Shown here piece after piece: positions 8,627 through 18,333 of a stretch of DNA of 64,000 nt (the stretch's first letter is position 1; the number at the start of each line of letters is the position of its first letter). The DNA comes from Methylobacterium oryzae (GTDB taxonomy: Bacteria > Pseudomonadota > Alphaproteobacteria > Rhizobiales > Beijerinckiaceae). Below the pieces are notes generated by a model, which had not been told where the DNA came from, searched no databases, and saw only the letters and a list, made by a program, of their open reading frames with translations. Where the stretch lies: the NCBI RefSeq assembly GCF_021398735.1, contig NZ_CP090349.1:4483001-4547000 (forward strand), written 5' to 3'. The position numbers and the translations under genes were made by a program.

Positions 8627-9982
8627 CTAGCGGTAGTCGCCCGGGGTCAGACCGTGCCGGGCCATCTTGTCGTAGAGGGTCTTGCGCGGCAGGCCGAGGG
8701 CTTCCGCGGCGGCGCGGACATCGCCGCCGGCCATGATCAGCTCGTCGCGGATCAGCTGCCGCTCGAAGCGATCGACCTGATCGGTGAGGCTGGCGGCGGC
8801 CCTCTCGGCCGCGGGCTGCGCCGCCGCCGCGAGGCCCAGCGCGCAGCGCTCGGCGAAATGGCCGAGCTCGCGGACGTTGCCGGGCCAGGCGTGGCGGCGC
8901 AGGTGCTCGCGGATCGCCGGCGTGACGGGCGGCACCGGGCGCCCGAACTTCTCCGCGGCCCGGCGCAGGAAGTGCTGGAACAGCAGCAGCACGTCCTCCC
9001 CGCGGTCGCGCAGGGGCGGGATCGCGATCGTGATGACGTTGAGCCGGTGATAGAGGTCGTCGCGGAAGGTGCCCTGCGCGGCCGCCTGCCCGAGATCGAC
9101 CTTCGTGGCGGCGACCACGCGCATGTCGACCGGGCGCACCTCGTTGGTGCCGAGCGGTTCCACGGTGCGCTCCTGGAGCACGCGGAGGAGCTTGACCTGC
9201 AGCGGCAGCGGCATGCTCTCGATCTCGTCGAGGAAGAGCGTGCCGCCCTGCGCGTGCTCGATGCGGCCGACCCGGCGCTTGAGGGCCCCGGTGAAGGCGC
9301 CGGCCTCGTGCCCGAACAGCTCGCTCTCCACGACGCTGTCGGGCAGCGCCCCGCAATTCATGGCCACGAGGTTTCGCTCCGCGCGGCGGCTCCACCGGTG
9401 CAGGGCGCCGGCCACGACCTCCTTGCCGGACCCGGTCTCGCCGAAAACCAGCACGTCGACGTCGGCCTGCGCCACCTCGCGCACCAGGGCGCGCAGGCCC
9501 ACGATCTCCGGGGAGGTCCCGAGGAAAGCCGGATCCTCCTCGATCGCCGCGTCGAGCCGGGCCCGCAGCGCCCGGTTCTCGATCACGAGCCGCCGCCGCT
9601 CCAGCGCCCGGCGCACGGACACGACGAGCGCCTCGGCGGGATAGGGCTTGGCCAGGAAGTCGTAGGCCCCGTCCTGCATGGCGGCCACCGCCATGCGGAT
9701 GTCCCCGTGGCCGGTGATCAGGATCACCGGCAGGTCGGGGTCGACCCGGCGCAGCCGCGTCAGGAGGGCGACGCCGTCGAGCCCCGGCAGCCGCACGTCG
9801 GTGACCACCACGCCGGGCGGCGCGGCCAGGATCGCCGCGAGCGCCGGCTCGGCGGCCGCGAAGGCCTCGACGGTGAAACCCTCGAGCTCCAGGCTCTGGC
9901 CGTTGGCCCGGCGCACGTCGGCCTCGTCGTCGATGAAGACGACGCGCTCGGTGCCCGCCTGCGCGTCCGCCGGTCCGCTCAC
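8627..9982 (-). CDS. dctD: DctD-type sigma-54 response regulator
   Basis: 451 aa, normal for DctD. Receiver (about residues 12-125) with phospho-acceptor Asp62 in [12 protein letters not shown]+ domain (about 150-380) with Walker A GETGSGKE, the sigma-54 contact loop GAFTGA and Walker [12 protein letters not shown]-terminal Fis-type HTH ([20 protein letters not shown]). It activates sigma-54 promoters after phosphorylation by DctB. The start is the GTG that overlaps the dctB stop codon by 4 nt (GTGA), which implies translational coupling; the frame stays open further upstream but only inside dctB. Together with divergent dctA and its promoter, this gives a confident role in C4-dicarboxylate control. 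Confidence 0.95.
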   Translation of the reverse strand: MSGPADAQAGTERVVFIDDEADVRRANGQSLELEGFTVEAFAAAEPALAAILAAPPGVVVTDVRLPGLDGVALLTRLRRVDPDLPVILITGHGDIRMAVAAMQDGAYDFLAKPYPAEALVVSVRRALERRRLVIENRALRARLDAAIEEDPAFLGTSPEIVGLRALVREVAQADVDVLVFGETGSGKEVVAGALHRWSRRAERNLVAMNCGALPDSVVESELFGHEAGAFTGALKRRVGRIEHAQGGTLFLDEIESMPLPLQVKLLRVLQERTVEPLGTNEVRPVDMRVVAATKVDLGQAAAQGTFRDDLYHRLNVITIAIPPLRDRGEDVLLLFQHFLRRAAEKFGRPVPPVTPAIREHLRRHAWPGNVRELGHFAERCALGLAAAAQPAAERAAASLTDQVDRFERQLIRDELIMAGGDVRAAAEALGLPRKTLYDKMARHGLTPGDYR

Positions 9983-11841
9983 GGTGTCGCTCCCACGGGC
10001 TTGCCCACGTTCGGGACTGCGTCCGCCGCCCGGATCATCTCCATCCGGAAGACCGTCCCGGCGCCGTCGCCGCCGGCCAGGATCAGGTTCCCGCCGCAAT
10101 CCTCCACGATCCCGCGGGATATGGCGAGGCCCAGGCCGAGGCCGTCCGCCTTGGTCGTGAAGAAGGCGTCGAAGATCTGGCCGCGCACCTCCGCGGGGAT
10201 CCCGGGCCCGGTATCGGCCACCTCGATCGCGACGCGCTCGTCCCCCTCGACGAGGTGCAGGCTGACGCGGGCCTCTTCGCGACCCGCCACGGCGTCGACG
10301 GCGTTCTGCAGCAGGTTGACCAGGACCTGCTCCAGCCGCGGGCCGTCCCCGAGGACGCGCAGATCCGGGGCGGGCCGGTCCGCCTCCAGCGGGACGTGCA
10401 GCGCGGCGGCGCGCGCCGCCACGAGCTCCAGCGCGTTGGCCACCACCTCACGCAGGGAAACCGGTTCCCGCCGCGGCGAGGCGCGGCGGGCGAAGCCCTT
10501 GAGTTGCCGGGTGAGGCCGGCGATGCGGTCGGTGAGCCGCCCGATGGCGGCGGCATTCTCGGCCGCGTCCTCGCCCCGCCCGCGGCGGATCAGGATCGCG
10601 GCATTGTCCGCGTAGGAGCGGATCGCCGCCAGCGGCTGGTTGATCTCGTGGGCCATGCTGGCCGCGAACTGGCCCAGCGCCGCGAGCCGGCCGGCCTGCG
10701 CCAGTTCGCGGCCGAGGCGCTCGCGCTCGGCCTCGGCGCGCTGCCGCTCCGCGATCTCGGCGCGCAGCTGGGCATTGGTCTCCCGCAGTGCCCGCGTCCG
10801 CGCCTCGACGCTCGATTCCAGCTCCGCCCGGCGCGCCGCGGCCTCGGCGAGCCGCGCCCGGGTCCGGCGGCCGCGATCGGTGAGCGCGAAGATCCCGTAG
10901 CCAGCGAATGCCGTGACGAGGGCCGCGATGATCCAGGCCTGCAGGCGTTCCCGCTCGACGGCGGTGCCGAGCGGCGTCAGCGTCCGCAGCTGCCAGTCCG
11001 TGCCCGGTACGGGCGCCTGCGACAGGATCGCGCTCCAGGCCGGCAGCGACCCGCGCCCGACCCGCACCACGTCCGGCTCGCCCGCGACCGGATGGAGCGG
11101 CAGGCGCTCCAGGCGGGCGTTGCCGAATTCTTGTCCCGCCTCGATCCGGGCGCGCTCGGCCGCGTCGACGGCGCTGAGCGTGTCGAAGCGCCAGCCCGGC
11201 TCGCTGGTGACGAGGACGATGCCACGGGCGTCGGTGACGAAGGTGACCTCGCGGGCGGCCCGCCACGCCGACTCGACGGCGTCGAACTCGACCTTCACCA
11301 CGACGACCCCGCTCCCGGCCCCGATCCGGCGCGCGAGGTACAGGCCCGGCCGTCCGCTGACCGTGCCGAGGGCGAACTGGGAGCCGGCCCCGCCGGCCAG
11401 GGCCTGCTTGAAATACGGGCGGAACCCGTAGTCCCGGCCGACGAAGCTGCGATCCTCGCCCGCGTTGCTCGCCGCGACCGTGAGTCCGTCGACGCGGATG
11501 ATGTAGATGACCGCCGAACCCGTGGCGGCGGCGACCTGGGCGAGCCGCCGGTCGACACGGTCGAGGAGGTCGCGCCCGGGATCGGGACCGACCGCGGCGG
11601 CGACCTCGGGGTCGGCCGCGAGCGCCAGCGGCAGGGACGCCTGCTTCTGCATCTCCGCGAGCAGGACGCCGACCTGAAGGCCGATCGCCGAACGGGCGCC
11701 GCGCCGCAGGTCTGAGAGGGCCCAGCGCTCCGCGGCGCGCCCGGCGAGCCACGCCGTCACGAGGATCGCGCAGAGCCCGACCACGACGGCGACACCCCGG
11801 CGCGAAGGCGGGCGGTGACCGGAGGGCGGGTGCCCGGTCAC
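9979..11841 (-). CDS. dctB: DctB-type C4-dicarboxylate sensor histidine kinase
   Basis: 620 aa. Two transmembrane segments (about residues 16-35 and 308-328) flank a periplasmic double-Cache/PDC sensor region with the DctB-like stretch [14 protein letters not shown] coiled coil follows ([20 protein letters not shown]), then HisKA with [19 protein letters not shown] and HATPase with [16 protein letters not shown] and GLGLAIS. It senses succinate, malate or fumarate in the periplasm and phosphorylates DctD. The start is a GTG without a strong ribosome-binding site. It is the first gene of a dctB-dctD operon divergent from dctA. Confidence 0.94.
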   Translation of the reverse strand: MTGHPPSGHRPPSRRGVAVVVGLCAILVTAWLAGRAAERWALSDLRRGARSAIGLQVGVLLAEMQKQASLPLALAADPEVAAAVGPDPGRDLLDRVDRRLAQVAAATGSAVIYIIRVDGLTVAASNAGEDRSFVGRDYGFRPYFKQALAGGAGSQFALGTVSGRPGLYLARRIGAGSGVVVVKVEFDAVESAWRAAREVTFVTDARGIVLVTSEPGWRFDTLSAVDAAERARIEAGQEFGNARLERLPLHPVAGEPDVVRVGRGSLPAWSAILSQAPVPGTDWQLRTLTPLGTAVERERLQAWIIAALVTAFAGYGIFALTDRGRRTRARLAEAAARRAELESSVEARTRALRETNAQLRAEIAERQRAEAERERLGRELAQAGRLAALGQFAASMAHEINQPLAAIRSYADNAAILIRRGRGEDAAENAAAIGRLTDRIAGLTRQLKGFARRASPRREPVSLREVVANALELVAARAAALHVPLEADRPAPDLRVLGDGPRLEQVLVNLLQNAVDAVAGREEARVSLHLVEGDERVAIEVADTGPGIPAEVRGQIFDAFFTTKADGLGLGLAISRGIVEDCGGNLILAGGDGAGTVFRMEMIRAADAVPNVGKPVGATP

Positions 11842-11887
11842 TGACGGCGGGCCAGTGCGGAGATCCGGACCGTTCCGACCGGTGACG

Positions 11888-11901
11888 TGCGGGAATCCGC
11901 A
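11888..11901. promoter_or_regulatory. candidate DctD upstream activator site (dyad)
   Basis: A perfect inverted repeat, TGCGG-GAAT-CCGCA, lies about 100 bp upstream of the sigma-54 promoter of dctA and 47 bp from the dctB start. Dyads of this size and position are what DctD-type enhancer-binding proteins use. The assignment rests on position and symmetry only; a second, tandem site is not obvious. Confidence 0.65.
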
Positions 11902-11987
11902 AGACCACCCGCGGCCCTGCCGGGAGTCTGCTTGAAAAAAGCTATCTCCAGCAAGTGGTTAAAGAAATGTAGCGGCCGTCGGTCAAT

Positions 11988-12003
11988 TGGCATGCCGGTT
12001 GCC
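11988..12003 (+). promoter_or_regulatory. sigma-54 (-24/-12) promoter of dctA
   Basis: TGGCATGCCGGTTGCC fits the sigma-54 consensus TGGCACG-N4-TTGCW with the invariant GG and GC at the right spacing (12 bp). It reads toward dctA, 134 bp before its ATG. Combined with an adjacent DctD gene and an upstream dyad this is a strong call. Transcription should start about 11-12 nt downstream, giving a 120-nt leader. Confidence 0.88.
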
Positions 12004-12136
12004 ATTCTCGTCACGAAACGCAGCCATGTCGTCAGAGAACGGCTGCGCGCCGGAAGGCCAACAGCAAGCGCGGACACCGCCGGGACACCCCGACGCGAGC
12101 CGCCCCGCCCGAAACCCGAGACAGGGAGAACGCCCG

Positions 12137-13480
12137 ATGGCTGTCGTACCGTCACCACTCACCGCCCCGCATCCGCCCGCCAAATCGAAGCCGCTGTACC
12201 GGACCCTGTACTTCCAGGTTCTGGTCGCCGTCGCGATCGGCATCCTGCTCGGCCATTTCTACCCGCAGCTCGGCGCCGAGTTGAAGCCGCTGGGCGACGC
12301 CTTCATCAAGCTCGTCAAGATGATCATCGCGCCGGTAATCTTCCTGACCGTCGTCTCCGGCATCGCCGGGATGACCAACCTCGAGAAGGTCGGTCGGGTC
12401 GGCGGCAAGGCGCTGATCTACTTCCTGACGTTCTCGACGCTGGCGCTGATCGTCGGCCTCATCGTCGCCAACGTGCTCCAGCCAGGCAACGGCCTGCACA
12501 TCGATCCGAAGTCGCTCGATCCGAAGGCGGTCGCCACCTACGCCGGCAAGGCGAAGGAGCAGAGCATCGTCGACTTCCTGATGAACATCATTCCCACGAC
12601 GGCGGTCGGCGCGTTCGCGGGCGGTGAGATCCTGCAGGTGCTGTTCTTCTCGGTGCTGTTCGGCTTCGGTCTCGCCTTCCTGGGCGACCGCGGCAAGCCG
12701 GTGCTCGACATCATCAAGGTCCTGTCCGAGGCGATCTTCGGCGTCGTCAACATCATCATGAAGGTCGCCCCGATCGGCGCCTTCGGCGCGATGGCGTTCA
12801 CGATCGGCAAGTACGGGATCAGCTCGCTGGCCAACCTCGCCTACCTCGTCGGCGCCTTCTACCTGACGTCGGCGATCTTCGTGCTGGTCGTGCTCGGGGC
12901 GGTCGCCCGCTACAACGGCTTCTCGATCATCAAGCTCATCCGTTACATCAAGGAAGAGCTGCTCCTCGTGCTCGGCACGTCGTCCTCCGAGTCGGCACTG
13001 CCCTCGCTGCTGGAGAAGATGGAGCGGGCCGGCTGCTCGAAGCCGGTCGTCGGCCTCGTGGTGCCCACGGGCTACTCGTTCAACCTCGACGGCACCAACA
13101 TCTACATGACCATGGCGGCGCTGTTCATCGCGCAGGCGACCGACACGCCGCTGAGCTACGGTGAGCAGGCGCTGCTGCTGCTCGTCGCCATGCTGTCGTC
13201 CAAGGGTGCCGCCGGCGTCACCGGCTCGGGCTTCATCACCCTGGCGGCGACGCTCGCCGTGGTGCCCTCAGTGCCGGTGGTCGGCATGGCGCTGATCCTC
13301 GGCGTCGACCGCTTCATGTCGGAGTGCCGGGCGCTGACCAACTTCATCGGCAACGCGGTGGCCTGCATCGTGGTGGCGCGCTGGGAGAACGAGGTCGACG
13401 AGGCCAAGCTCGCCGCGGCCCTGTCCGGCCAGACCATGGCGCCGCTTCCCCCCGCGCCGGCTCTCCAGCCGGCCGAGTGA
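12137..13480 (+). CDS. dctA: C4-dicarboxylate transporter DctA
   Basis: 447 aa, a DAACS-family cation/dicarboxylate symporter of the inner membrane that takes up succinate, fumarate and malate. Visible family motifs: [21 protein letters not shown], the serine-rich reentrant loop [41 protein letters not shown], and the second loop [14 protein letters not shown]. Eight or so hydrophobic segments are present. GGGAGA lies upstream of the ATG at a good distance. Expression should depend on sigma-54 and DctD, as the promoter and dyad upstream indicate. Confidence 0.97.
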   Translation: MAVVPSPLTAPHPPAKSKPLYRTLYFQVLVAVAIGILLGHFYPQLGAELKPLGDAFIKLVKMIIAPVIFLTVVSGIAGMTNLEKVGRVGGKALIYFLTFSTLALIVGLIVANVLQPGNGLHIDPKSLDPKAVATYAGKAKEQSIVDFLMNIIPTTAVGAFAGGEILQVLFFSVLFGFGLAFLGDRGKPVLDIIKVLSEAIFGVVNIIMKVAPIGAFGAMAFTIGKYGISSLANLAYLVGAFYLTSAIFVLVVLGAVARYNGFSIIKLIRYIKEELLLVLGTSSSESALPSLLEKMERAGCSKPVVGLVVPTGYSFNLDGTNIYMTMAALFIAQATDTPLSYGEQALLLLVAMLSSKGAAGVTGSGFITLAATLAVVPSVPVVGMALILGVDRFMSECRALTNFIGNAVACIVVARWENEVDEAKLAAALSGQTMAPLPPAPALQPAE

Positions 13481-13486
13481 GCCAGC

Positions 13487-13523
13487 GGCGTCGCGGGCCG
13501 CGCACGGCGCAGCGCGCGACGCC
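13487..13523. terminator. stem-loop just after dctA
   Basis: GGCGTCGCG pairs perfectly with CGCGACGCC across a 19-nt spacer, starting 6 nt after the dctA stop. No T-tract follows. It is one of two stacked hairpins in the space between the convergent dctA and HD-GYP genes, so transcript end or 3' protection is likely, but unproven. Confidence 0.45.
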
Positions 13524-13542
13524 GTGACGGTGGAAAACGCAC

Positions 13543-13572
13543 GCCGCGCCGCGGATCCCACCGCGGCGCGGC
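13543..13572. terminator. strong 12-bp hairpin between convergent genes
   Basis: GCCGCGCCGCGG and CCGCGGCGCGGC form a perfect 12-bp stem with a 6-nt loop, downstream of dctA and of the convergent HD-GYP gene. A run of four A precedes it on the plus strand, which is a short U-run after the hairpin for leftward transcripts. It is a probable bidirectional terminator. Confidence 0.6.
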
Positions 13573-13640
13573 TCTCGCATGCCGAAGGAACGCGGCCGAA
13601 GGAACGCGACGGAGCCGCGGCCCGACGCCGCCGAACGCTG

Positions 13641-14717
13641 TCAGGCCGCGTCGAGGGTGTGGGGCGCGAAGGCGGCGACGACCGGCCGGAACGCGCCGAC
13701 GATCGCGGGGTCGAGCCGCCCCGCCATGCCCTCCAGGATCGCGTAGGCCGCCTCGCTCGCCATGGGCTGCTTGTAGGGCCGCTGCTCGATCAGGGCCGCG
13801 TGGATGTCGCAGACGGTGACGAGGCGGACGAGGTCGGGGATCTCCTCCCCCTTGAGCCGGTCCGGATAGCCCGACCCATCGAGCATCTCGTGGTGCGACC
13901 GGACGACGTGCAGCATCTGCTGCTCGAAGCCCTGATCGACGAGCATGCTGTAGCCCTTCTCCGGATGCAGCCGCATGACGGCCAGCTCGGCGTCGTCGAG
14001 CCGGCCCGGCTTGTTGAGGATCGCGGCCGGGATGTGGATCTTGCCGACGTCGTGCAGCAGGGCCGCCTTGGTCAGGCGGTGGCGCTCCTGCTCGCCGAGG
14101 CCGAGGCTCGCCGCGAAGGCCGCCGCCAGACCGGCGACCAGCAGGCAGTGCTGGTGCGTGGCGTCGTCGAACTGGCGGACCGCCCGGACCCAGTCGCGGA
14201 TCCCGGTGTCCCGGATCGCGAGGTCGATGGCCTGGGTTCCGTTGTCGATGACGCCGGGCGTGATCGGCTGGTCGGGCACGAACACCGAGGCGTAGAATCC
14301 GCGCACCGCCGCGGCCGTCCGCACGGCGCAGGCCGGCAGGGGCTCGTCCGCGAAGGTCGCGAGGCGCGCGGTCGCGCGCGGCGCCCCCAGCGTCTCCCGC
14401 AGGCGATCCGTGTCGAAGGGCGCGCACAGCGTGTGGGTCGCGCCGAGGGCGACGCCGAGCAGCCGGGTTCGTGGGCTGTCGGTGTGGAGCAGGACGGTCA
14501 GCGGAGCGCCGTGCCGGACCTCCGCGAGACGGCGGCGGAGGCGCTCGACGGAGCTCGCGCCCAGATCGTGCACGTCGGTGACGATCGCGGTCGCGCCGCC
14601 GAGGGGCAATTCCGCGGCGCGCAGATCGTGGAGCTCACAGGACAGGCCATCGGACAGGTCCTGAGCCAGGACCTGGCTGCGTGCGGGATCGTCCGTGATG
14701 AGGAGTATCCGGCCCAT
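13641..14717 (-). CDS. HD-GYP domain protein with degenerate receiver
   Basis: 358 aa. The C-terminal half is an HD-GYP domain: HD at residues 222-223 within LLHDVGKIHIP, then HPEKGYSML, SHHEMLDGSGYP (GYP at 283-285) and VCDIHAALIEQRPYK. Active members hydrolyse cyclic di-GMP. The first 110 residues look like a response-regulator receiver (acidic pair in LLITDD, Asp48 in VTDVHD), but the conserved Lys near the end is replaced (LCAPFD), so phosphorylation control is doubtful. A longer frame to 15308 is only the shadow of cheZ; the ATG before GRILLITDD is the sensible start. It follows cheZ by 23 bp, suggesting a link between chemotaxis and c-di-GMP. Confidence 0.88.
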   Translation of the reverse strand: MGRILLITDDPARSQVLAQDLSDGLSCELHDLRAAELPLGGATAIVTDVHDLGASSVERLRRRLAEVRHGAPLTVLLHTDSPRTRLLGVALGATHTLCAPFDTDRLRETLGAPRATARLATFADEPLPACAVRTAAAVRGFYASVFVPDQPITPGVIDNGTQAIDLAIRDTGIRDWVRAVRQFDDATHQHCLLVAGLAAAFAASLGLGEQERHRLTKAALLHDVGKIHIPAAILNKPGRLDDAELAVMRLHPEKGYSMLVDQGFEQQMLHVVRSHHEMLDGSGYPDRLKGEEIPDLVRLVTVCDIHAALIEQRPYKQPMASEAAYAILEGMAGRLDPAIVGAFRPVVAAFAPHTLDAA

Positions 14718-14740
14718 CGGCACGCCTTCCGGACCGCGCC

Positions 14741-15292
14741 TTACGGGAACATCGCGTCGACCGTGTCCTGCGATACCGAGGCGTCGCCGGGCAGGACGGG
14801 GCCGTTGAGCAGGGCCGCCTCCTCGCTGCGCGTGTCGGCCGTCGGATTCGGCCGCGACGGCGGGTCGCCGGGACCGGACCAGACGCGCAGCATCTCGCCG
14901 ATCCGCTCCTCGACGAGGACGATCGTGCGCACGACCTTCGAGATCCGCTGGCCGGTAAGGTCCTGGAAATTGCAGGATTCGAAGATCGTCTGCATCTCGA
15001 TCTGGATGGCTCGGGCGTCGGCCCGGTTGGCGTCCTCGCCCGACCGTCTGACGATGCCGCGCGCGAGCGTGTCCACCTTCTCCGAAGCCGTCAGGATCGC
15101 GTTGGTGGCGTCCTCGGTGCCCTGCACCACGGCGAGGAGCTCGTCCCGCGCGCGGCTCGTCTCCTGTTCCTGCCGGAGGTCGGCGATCTCCTGGCGCGTG
15201 CGCGCGATCGCGTCGGAGATCGACAGGAGCTGGGTCCGGAGGAGCCCAACACCCTCTTCGATGGAGGCAACGTCCGGCAGAGCGCGGGCCAT
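14741..15292 (-). CDS. cheZ: chemotaxis phosphatase CheZ
   Basis: 183 aa, mostly long helices. The active-site segment FESCNFQDLTGQRISKVV (residues 104-121) carries the catalytic pair Asp111 and Gln115 that CheZ uses to dephosphorylate CheY-P. The protein is shorter than enterobacterial CheZ (about 214 aa), as in other alphaproteobacteria. The C terminus (GDASVSQDTVDAMFP) fits the CheY-binding tail. It is cotranscribed with the HD-GYP gene and far from any che operon visible here. Confidence 0.9.
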   Translation of the reverse strand: MARALPDVASIEEGVGLLRTQLLSISDAIARTRQEIADLRQEQETSRARDELLAVVQGTEDATNAILTASEKVDTLARGIVRRSGEDANRADARAIQIEMQTIFESCNFQDLTGQRISKVVRTIVLVEERIGEMLRVWSGPGDPPSRPNPTADTRSEEAALLNGPVLPGDASVSQDTVDAMFP

Positions 15293-15701
15293 GATCGGGG
15301 ATCGCCATGCGGTTTATATTGCCCGGTGAAACTATCGGCGACCTCTTAAGCCGCGCTTAATGGCACTTATCTCGACGCGATTCTGTGCCGCTCCGGCCGA
15401 TCGTGACTGTGCAATGTCCTATTTCCACGTCATCCATACGTCAAAGCACGCCGAACGTGCGCCGAACCCGCGCCTCGTCTTGTCGACCGCTTCGCGCGAC
15501 GTCGACGCGACGATCTCCGCCTGACCGACGAGTGCGATCTCGCCGCGTTACCGATGAGGGCTGGAACAGCGGCGCTCTCAACTGTTGGTTGATGCTAACG
15601 AACTATTCCGGCGCCCGCTCGGTAGCACATGTGCGTGAACGGCACGACTTTGAGCAGTGATGCGCGGAGAAAAGTAAGCTTTTGATGCTCTCTCGAGCTC
15701 G
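15293..15701. other. 409-bp divergent intergenic region
   Basis: The region separates cheZ (leftward) from the Tad-type pilus genes (rightward). It is AT-richer than its surroundings (TTAAGCCGCGCTTAATGGCAC near 15346) and must contain both promoters. No flp pilin gene or other small gene with a ribosome-binding site was found. Confidence 0.5.
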
Positions 15702-16349
15702 GTGGTTCCGATTTCGAGTTGGGATGTGAGCAGGGCAATCCGAGCGGCGTCGCGCTTGCTCGACCTCCGAGAACGGGCCGCGCGCTTCGCGCGGGCACGC
15801 GGGGGCGCGACGGCCGTGGAGTTCGCCCTGGTGGCCCTGCCGTTCTTCGCGCTGGTCGGGGCCTGCCTCGAGAACGGGATCGTGTTCTGGGAGCAGGAGA
15901 TCCTCCAGCAGGCGGTGTCCGACGCCAGCCGGCAGATCTACACGGGCACGTTCCAGACGACGAACGCCGGCACAACCGACCCCGCGACGCTGATGAGCCG
16001 CTTCCGGACGGCGATCTGCACGCAGCCGAACGGCACGCCCCGGATCACGATCTTCACCTGCGCCAACGTCCGGGTCAGCGTGATGAAGGTGGCCGATTAC
16101 GGGTCCGCCACCCCGGTCTCGCCGGTCGCGACCAACGCCAGCGGTGCGAGCGACTGGAACCCGAACTTCGCCAGCTACGCCTGCGCCGGGAACTCGGCCA
16201 TCGTGATCGTGCAGGCCGCGGTCGACATCCCGGTCTTCTTCCCGCTGCTCGGTGCCGCCGTGCCCAACCTGCCGAACAAGCGGCGGGTGCTGCAGGCCGC
16301 GACGGTGTTCAAGGTGGAGCCCTACTCCGCGCCGTCGGGGTGCTCGTGA
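15702..16349 (+). CDS. TadE-family pilus assembly protein
   Basis: 215 aa. After a basic N-terminal stretch, residues about 34-58 (GGATAVEFALVALPFFALVGACL) give the TadE-like motif: one transmembrane helix with the processing-type Glu. The rest is periplasmic, with four Cys. TadE/TadF are minor pseudopilins of Tad (Flp) pili. The start is uncertain: GTG at 15702 or GTG at 15726, both with weak ribosome-binding sites. Its stop overlaps the next start (TGATG), so the three Tad-like genes form one operon. Confidence 0.83.
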   Translation: MVPISSWDVSRAIRAASRLLDLRERAARFARARGGATAVEFALVALPFFALVGACLENGIVFWEQEILQQAVSDASRQIYTGTFQTTNAGTTDPATLMSRFRTAICTQPNGTPRITIFTCANVRVSVMKVADYGSATPVSPVATNASGASDWNPNFASYACAGNSAIVIVQAAVDIPVFFPLLGAAVPNLPNKRRVLQAATVFKVEPYSAPSGCS

Positions 16350-16987
16350 TGGGCGGCCTGCCGATCGGCTTGAGCCGCTTCCGCCACGATGAGCGCGGGA
16401 TCGCCGCCGTCGAGTTCGCGCTCGTCCTGCCCCTGCTGATCGTCCTGTATTTCGGGACCGCCGAGCTGACGCGCGTCGTCGACGCGACCCGGAAGCTGAC
16501 CCTGTTCGCGCGCACGCTGAGCGATCTGTCCGGACGGGTGGACAACGCTCTGGCGACCCAGAACGGGATGGCTCTGGCGACGCAGGACGGGATGACGAAG
16601 ATCACCAGCGCGGCGACCGCGATCCTGCGCCCGCTGGACGCGTCCGGCCTGCAGATCGTGGTCAACGCGATGGGCGTGGAAACGGTCAACGGGTCGCTCA
16701 AGGGCTTCGTCTGCTCCAGCTGGCCGCAGAACGCCACGAAGCGCCCGGCCAACCAGGCCAACGGGAGCAACGGACTCCCCGCCACGCCGGCCGCCTATCA
16801 GTTCGACGGGGCCCGCTACATCCTGGCGGAAGTCACGATGCCCTACACCCCGATCATCGGGAGTGCTCTGTACCGCTGGATCTTCGGCGGCCGCGGATTG
16901 ACCTTCTCGCGGCAGATCCCGTGGTCCGAGCGCACCCCCAGCGAGATCGTCATGCCGGGCGGCACCGCCTGCCCGGTCTACAACTAG
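16349..16987 (+). CDS. second TadE/TadF-like pilus assembly protein
   Basis: 212 aa. RFRHDERGIAAVEFALVLPL at residues 10-29 is the TadE-type N-terminal segment that leads into a transmembrane helix; the remainder is a periplasmic domain with two Cys near the middle and at the C terminus (VCSSW, ACPVYN). An imperfect internal duplication, ALATQNGM / ALATQDGM, sits at residues 68-82. It is translationally coupled to the gene upstream by a 1-nt overlap. It is probably the minor pseudopilin partner (TadF position). Confidence 0.83.
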   Translation: MGGLPIGLSRFRHDERGIAAVEFALVLPLLIVLYFGTAELTRVVDATRKLTLFARTLSDLSGRVDNALATQNGMALATQDGMTKITSAATAILRPLDASGLQIVVNAMGVETVNGSLKGFVCSSWPQNATKRPANQANGSNGLPATPAAYQFDGARYILAEVTMPYTPIIGSALYRWIFGGRGLTFSRQIPWSERTPSEIVMPGGTACPVYN

Positions 16988-17004
16988 TGTTTGAGGGAAG
17001 GCCC

Positions 17005-18318
17005 GTGTCGGTGTTCCGCATCCGGTTGAACCGCGCTCTCAGGCTGGCCGTCGCGGCGTTTCCGCGGGCGCGCTCCGGTCAGGTCGCGCTGACGTTCGCG
17101 CTGGTCACGCTGCCGGTCATGTTCGCCACGGCGGCGGCGATCGATTACGGGCGCCGCAACGCCGCGAAGACCCAGCTCGACACCGCCCTCGACGGCGCCG
17201 TGCTCGCGGTGATGTCGCAGAAGACCAACACGATCCCGGCGACGACCTTGCAGAACATGGAGACGCAGTTCCGCGCCGAGGCCGCCAAGGTTCCGGGCGT
17301 CACGGTGACCTCGTTCGTCCCCGGCGCGCCGGTGAACAGCGCGAAGACGCTGAGCCTCACCGCCACCTACACGGCGACGGTCAAGACCAGCCTAGCATCG
17401 ATGATGCAGATCCCGGCCATGCCCATCAGCGGCACGTCCTCGGCGACCCGCAACACCTCGCAGTACATCAACTACTACCTGCTGCTCGACAACTCGCCGT
17501 CGATGGGGCTCGCGGCGACCGATGCCGACGTGAGCAACATGAAGCGCGCGACCAACGGGTGCGCGTTCGCCTGCCACCAGCACACCTTCGACAACAAGGG
17601 CAACATCATCGGCGACGATCAGAACGACTTCTACCATGTGGCGTCGCGGAACAACATCAAGCTCCGCATCCAGGTTCTGAGGGACGCGGTCTCGGCGCTC
17701 GTCGATCAGGCGAATGTCAGCATGTTGCTGCCGCAACAGTTCCAGATGGAGATGTGGACCTTCAACGATTCGGTGACGCAGACGCGGCTGCAGGCGATGA
17801 CGCCGACCTTAAACAATATCAAGATCGCGACCCCGAATATCGATATCGCCTACGCCTACTACAATCAGTCCGACAATCAGACCGATTTCGAGCGGGCCAT
17901 CGCGAAGATGAACGCGACGATCCCGGCCAGCGGCGACGGGCTGACGCCGGACAAGCCGATCCGGTTCCTGTTCATGGTCACCGACGGCGTCGAGGACACC
18001 GGCGGCAGCGTCACCAACCAGAGCGCGGGTTTCCAGATCCAGAGCAACCGCTTCATCGGGCCGCTGAGTCCCTCGACCTGCACGAATCTCAAGAACAAGA
18101 ACGTCAAGATCGGGATCATCTACACGCAGTACCTGCCGATCTACGACAACGATTTCTACAACAGCTACGTCAGGCCGTACGAGTCGAAGATCGGGCCGGC
18201 CCTGCAGGCCTGCGCGTCCGACGGCATGTATTTTCCGGTGACCACGAACGGCGACATCACCGCCGCCATGCTGAAGCTTTTCAGCACCACGCTCGCGAGC
18301 GTGCGCCTGAGCAACTGA
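17005..18318 (+). CDS. TadG-like pilus protein with von Willebrand A domain
   Basis: 437 aa. The N terminus has the Tad-type membrane anchor (residues about 22-50, SGQVALTFALVTLPVMFATA). The vWA domain begins around residue 155 with the metal-site motif LLLDNSPSMG and continues with FLFMVTDGVEDTGG. TadG is a surface-exposed or anchoring component of Tad pili. The GTG start has a good ribosome-binding site (GAGGGA, 6-7 nt upstream) and follows the previous gene by 17 bp. No TadA ATPase, TadBC or CpaBC genes are near, so the set is a satellite of a system encoded elsewhere. Confidence 0.87.
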   Translation: MSVFRIRLNRALRLAVAAFPRARSGQVALTFALVTLPVMFATAAAIDYGRRNAAKTQLDTALDGAVLAVMSQKTNTIPATTLQNMETQFRAEAAKVPGVTVTSFVPGAPVNSAKTLSLTATYTATVKTSLASMMQIPAMPISGTSSATRNTSQYINYYLLLDNSPSMGLAATDADVSNMKRATNGCAFACHQHTFDNKGNIIGDDQNDFYHVASRNNIKLRIQVLRDAVSALVDQANVSMLLPQQFQMEMWTFNDSVTQTRLQAMTPTLNNIKIATPNIDIAYAYYNQSDNQTDFERAIAKMNATIPASGDGLTPDKPIRFLFMVTDGVEDTGGSVTNQSAGFQIQSNRFIGPLSPSTCTNLKNKNVKIGIIYTQYLPIYDNDFYNSYVRPYESKIGPALQACASDGMYFPVTTNGDITAAMLKLFSTTLASVRLSN

Positions 18319-18333
18319 CGCGCCGCGCCCCGC

